From the NCBI GenBank assembly GCA_019421315.1, contig JAHZFN010000077.1:1683-8484 (forward strand): DNA of 6,802 nt, in the 5' to 3' direction. The notes below the pieces were generated by a model that searched no databases, was not told the DNA's origin, and was given only the letters and a program-made list of their open reading frames with translations. The DNA is from Peptococcaceae bacterium. Its GTDB lineage: Bacteria > Bacillota > Dehalobacteriia > UBA4068 > UBA4997. Position numbers and translations under genes: made by a program. Positions 6,338 through 6,802 of the stretch are shown piece by piece; the stretch's first letter is position 1; the number at the start of each line of letters is the position of its first letter.

Positions 6338-6353
6338 TGTTTCACATGAAACA
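6338..6353 (+). promoter_or_regulatory. parS: parS site 2
   Basis: TGTTTCACATGAAACA on the plus strand, with the same single departure from the consensus as site 1. The symmetry continues a few bases outward as A-rich and T-rich flanks, and the right flank reads TTTTGCA. Its centre is 75 bp from that of site 1. Confidence 0.9.
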
Positions 6354-6380
6354 TTTTGCAGTGCCGCCTCAAAGGCTCGG

Positions 6381-6407
6381 AAAAAATAATCTGCGGCAGA
6401 ACCACAG
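6381..6407 (-). terminator. Intrinsic terminator on the minus strand upstream of mnmG
   Basis: Read on the minus strand, CTGTGG, a TTCTG loop and CCGCAG form a 6-bp stem with one G-U pair, followed by ATTATTTTTT. In the plus direction the same arms have one C-A mismatch but are followed by seven T (6408-6414), so weak bidirectional action is possible. It lies between the minus-strand promoter at 6594 and mnmG, where it could end a short transcript or attenuate mnmG expression. Confidence 0.55.
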
Positions 6408-6415
6408 TTTTTTTG

Positions 6416-6514
6416 TCAAGCTTTCTGTATGGCATAGTGCCGTTTGTTTTGGCAAGGCTTTTGCACAGTGCGCTGCAGTTGGCTTTTCGGCAAGGTTTGC
6501 CGCATTTTAAGCAT
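6416..6514 (-). CDS. Possible 32-residue basic small protein or leader peptide
   Basis: An ATG at 6514 follows AAGGA with a 5-base gap (AAGGACTGATATG). The reading frame runs 32 codons to a TGA at 6416-6418. It begins MLKMRQTLPKSQ, ends RHYAIQKA and has eight Lys or Arg, no acidic residue and no membrane segment. The layout is that of a complete minigene: an extended -10 promoter about 75 bp upstream of the start codon and a terminator hairpin beginning 9 bp after the stop. I recognise no family. The frame could also be chance within a structured non-coding leader RNA; a 66-codon version starting at 6616 begins upstream of the promoter and is less likely. Confidence 0.2.
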   Translation of the reverse strand: MLKMRQTLPKSQLQRTVQKPCQNKRHYAIQKA

Positions 6515-6539
6515 ATCAGTCCTTGCTGCAGTGCAAAAG
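6458..6539. repeat. Imperfect inverted repeat with internal hairpin
   Basis: CTTTTGCAC (6458-6466) plus CTGCAG (6473-6478) faces CTGCAGTGCAAAAG (6526-6539), so the arms match except for a 6-base insertion on the left. Inside lies a perfect 6-bp hairpin, CGGCAA-GGT-TTGCCG (6488-6502). A transcript from the minus-strand promoter would contain all of this, so a structured RNA is plausible. The right arm overlaps the flank of parS site 3. Confidence 0.6.
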
Positions 6540-6564
6540 TGTTTCACATGAAACATTTTTGCAC
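6531..6564. repeat. 34-bp extended palindrome centred on parS site 3
   Basis: The two 17-base halves around the centre at 6547/6548 match at 15 positions. The outer arms are GTGCAAAA (6531-6538) and TTTTGCAC (6557-6564), and the core is the parS 16-mer. This outer symmetry is stronger than at the other two parS sites. It could be a second binding site overlaid on parS or an RNA hairpin in the mnmG leader. Confidence 0.85.
6540..6555 (+). promoter_or_regulatory. parS: parS site 3
   Basis: TGTTTCACATGAAACA, identical to site 2 and in the same orientation, 202 bp further right. It lies about 30-45 bp downstream of the predicted start point of the minus-strand promoter, so ParB bound here could affect that promoter. 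Confidence 0.9.
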
Positions 6565-6593
6565 CGAAAATGCAAAAAGTTGTCAATAAATAT

Positions 6594-6602
6594 ATTATAG
6601 CA
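6594..6602 (-). promoter_or_regulatory. Extended -10 promoter on the minus strand
   Basis: On the minus strand TGC is followed by TATAAT (6594-6599), a perfect extended -10 element. The -35 region is weak (CTGTTA at 18 bp spacing), which an extended -10 can tolerate. Transcription would start near 6587 and run through parS site 3 towards mnmG. I see no better promoter for mnmG. Confidence 0.5.
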
Positions 6603-6743
6603 CAAAGAACTTGCATTTAACAGAAGAAAACGCATTTTGTTGCAATTATCGGATGGTTTGTGCGCCAAAAAGTGAATTGTCACCGAAAATTCCGCCGAGT
6701 TTCCTTAAATTATTGTTTATAACCATTCTGTTAGGCAATGCTT

Positions 6744-6757
6744 GTGGATTTTTCCAC
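6744..6757. other. Small palindrome with weak DnaA-box likeness
   Basis: GTGGA-TTTT-TCCAC is a perfect 5-bp stem. Each arm overlaps a 9-mer with two mismatches to the DnaA box TTATCCACA (AAATCCACA on the minus strand, TTTTCCACT on the plus strand). It lies just upstream of the plus-strand TATAAT. It may be a regulator site for the gene to the right; the DnaA reading is weak. Confidence 0.3.
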
Positions 6758-6780
6758 TCCAAGGGCGGATGACTTTTTTG

Positions 6781-6786
6781 TATAAT
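6781..6786 (+). promoter_or_regulatory. Possible -10 element for a plus-strand gene beyond the window
   Basis: A perfect TATAAT on the plus strand, 16 bp from the window end. No -35 hexamer close to TTGACA sits 16-18 bp upstream, and there is no extended TG. If real, a gene divergent from mnmG starts outside the window, making 6250-6802 a divergent intergenic region. Confidence 0.35.
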
Positions 6787-6802
6787 AAAGCTGACAAAAC
6801 AG

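Noticed and set aside
6414..6419. Perfect TTGACA on the minus strand as a -35 for mnmG
   Set aside because: No -10-like hexamer occurs 16-18 bp downstream; the position is taken by the terminator stem.
6380..6587. 6S RNA, SRP RNA or tmRNA in the mnmG leader
   Set aside because: Length is roughly right for 6S RNA, but I could not form the long end-pairing with a central bubble, and none of the SRP or tmRNA signature sequences is present.
6250..6802. Chromosomal origin with DnaA boxes
   Set aside because: Only 9-mers with two or more mismatches to TTATCCACA are present (for example around 6744-6757 and 6460-6468) and there is no clear cluster. parS sites are nearby, but they do not by themselves define oriC.

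Overview
The window is ordinary bacterial chromosome from a low-to-mid GC member of the Bacillota, probably Clostridia or Negativicutes; I cannot go further from sequence alone. The gene set is the conserved block found to one side of the replication origin in this phylum: mnmG, rsmG, parA (soj) and parB (spo0J), in that order of transcription. The parS-type palindromes and the divergent FolD subtype fit the same assignment. All recognisable genes lie on the minus strand, so they are transcribed from right to left.

Layout from right to left. Positions 6250-6802 hold no long gene. They contain three near-identical parS sites, a minus-strand extended -10 promoter, a possible 32-codon minigene followed by an intrinsic terminator, several copies of the 7-mer TTTTGCA, and a plus-strand TATAAT near the right edge that may drive a gene lying outside. 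mnmG (tRNA wobble-uridine modification) follows, then a small 83-residue protein resembling the middle domain of fatty acid kinase FakA. Next come rsmG (16S rRNA methyltransferase), a 354-bp AT-rich spacer with two short tandem repeats, and the parA-parB segregation pair. The left part is a spacer with a 76-bp tandem repeat and the first two thirds of a folD gene whose product lacks usual catalytic residues.

How it fits together: ParB binds parS and slides as a CTP-dependent clamp, ParA binds DNA with ATP and moves or regulates the origin region, and here the loaders' sites lie only about 4 kb upstream of their own genes. MnmG and RsmG are translation-accuracy RNA modifiers that commonly share this neighbourhood. 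FolD supplies one-carbon folates.

Most worth a second look: the parS cluster with a 34-bp extended palindrome, the possible minigene or attenuator upstream of mnmG, the lone FakA-middle-like protein, the FolD active-site changes, and the 76-bp repeat. I found no convincing new defence or mobile system. mnmE is not directly upstream of mnmG, which differs from the usual arrangement.
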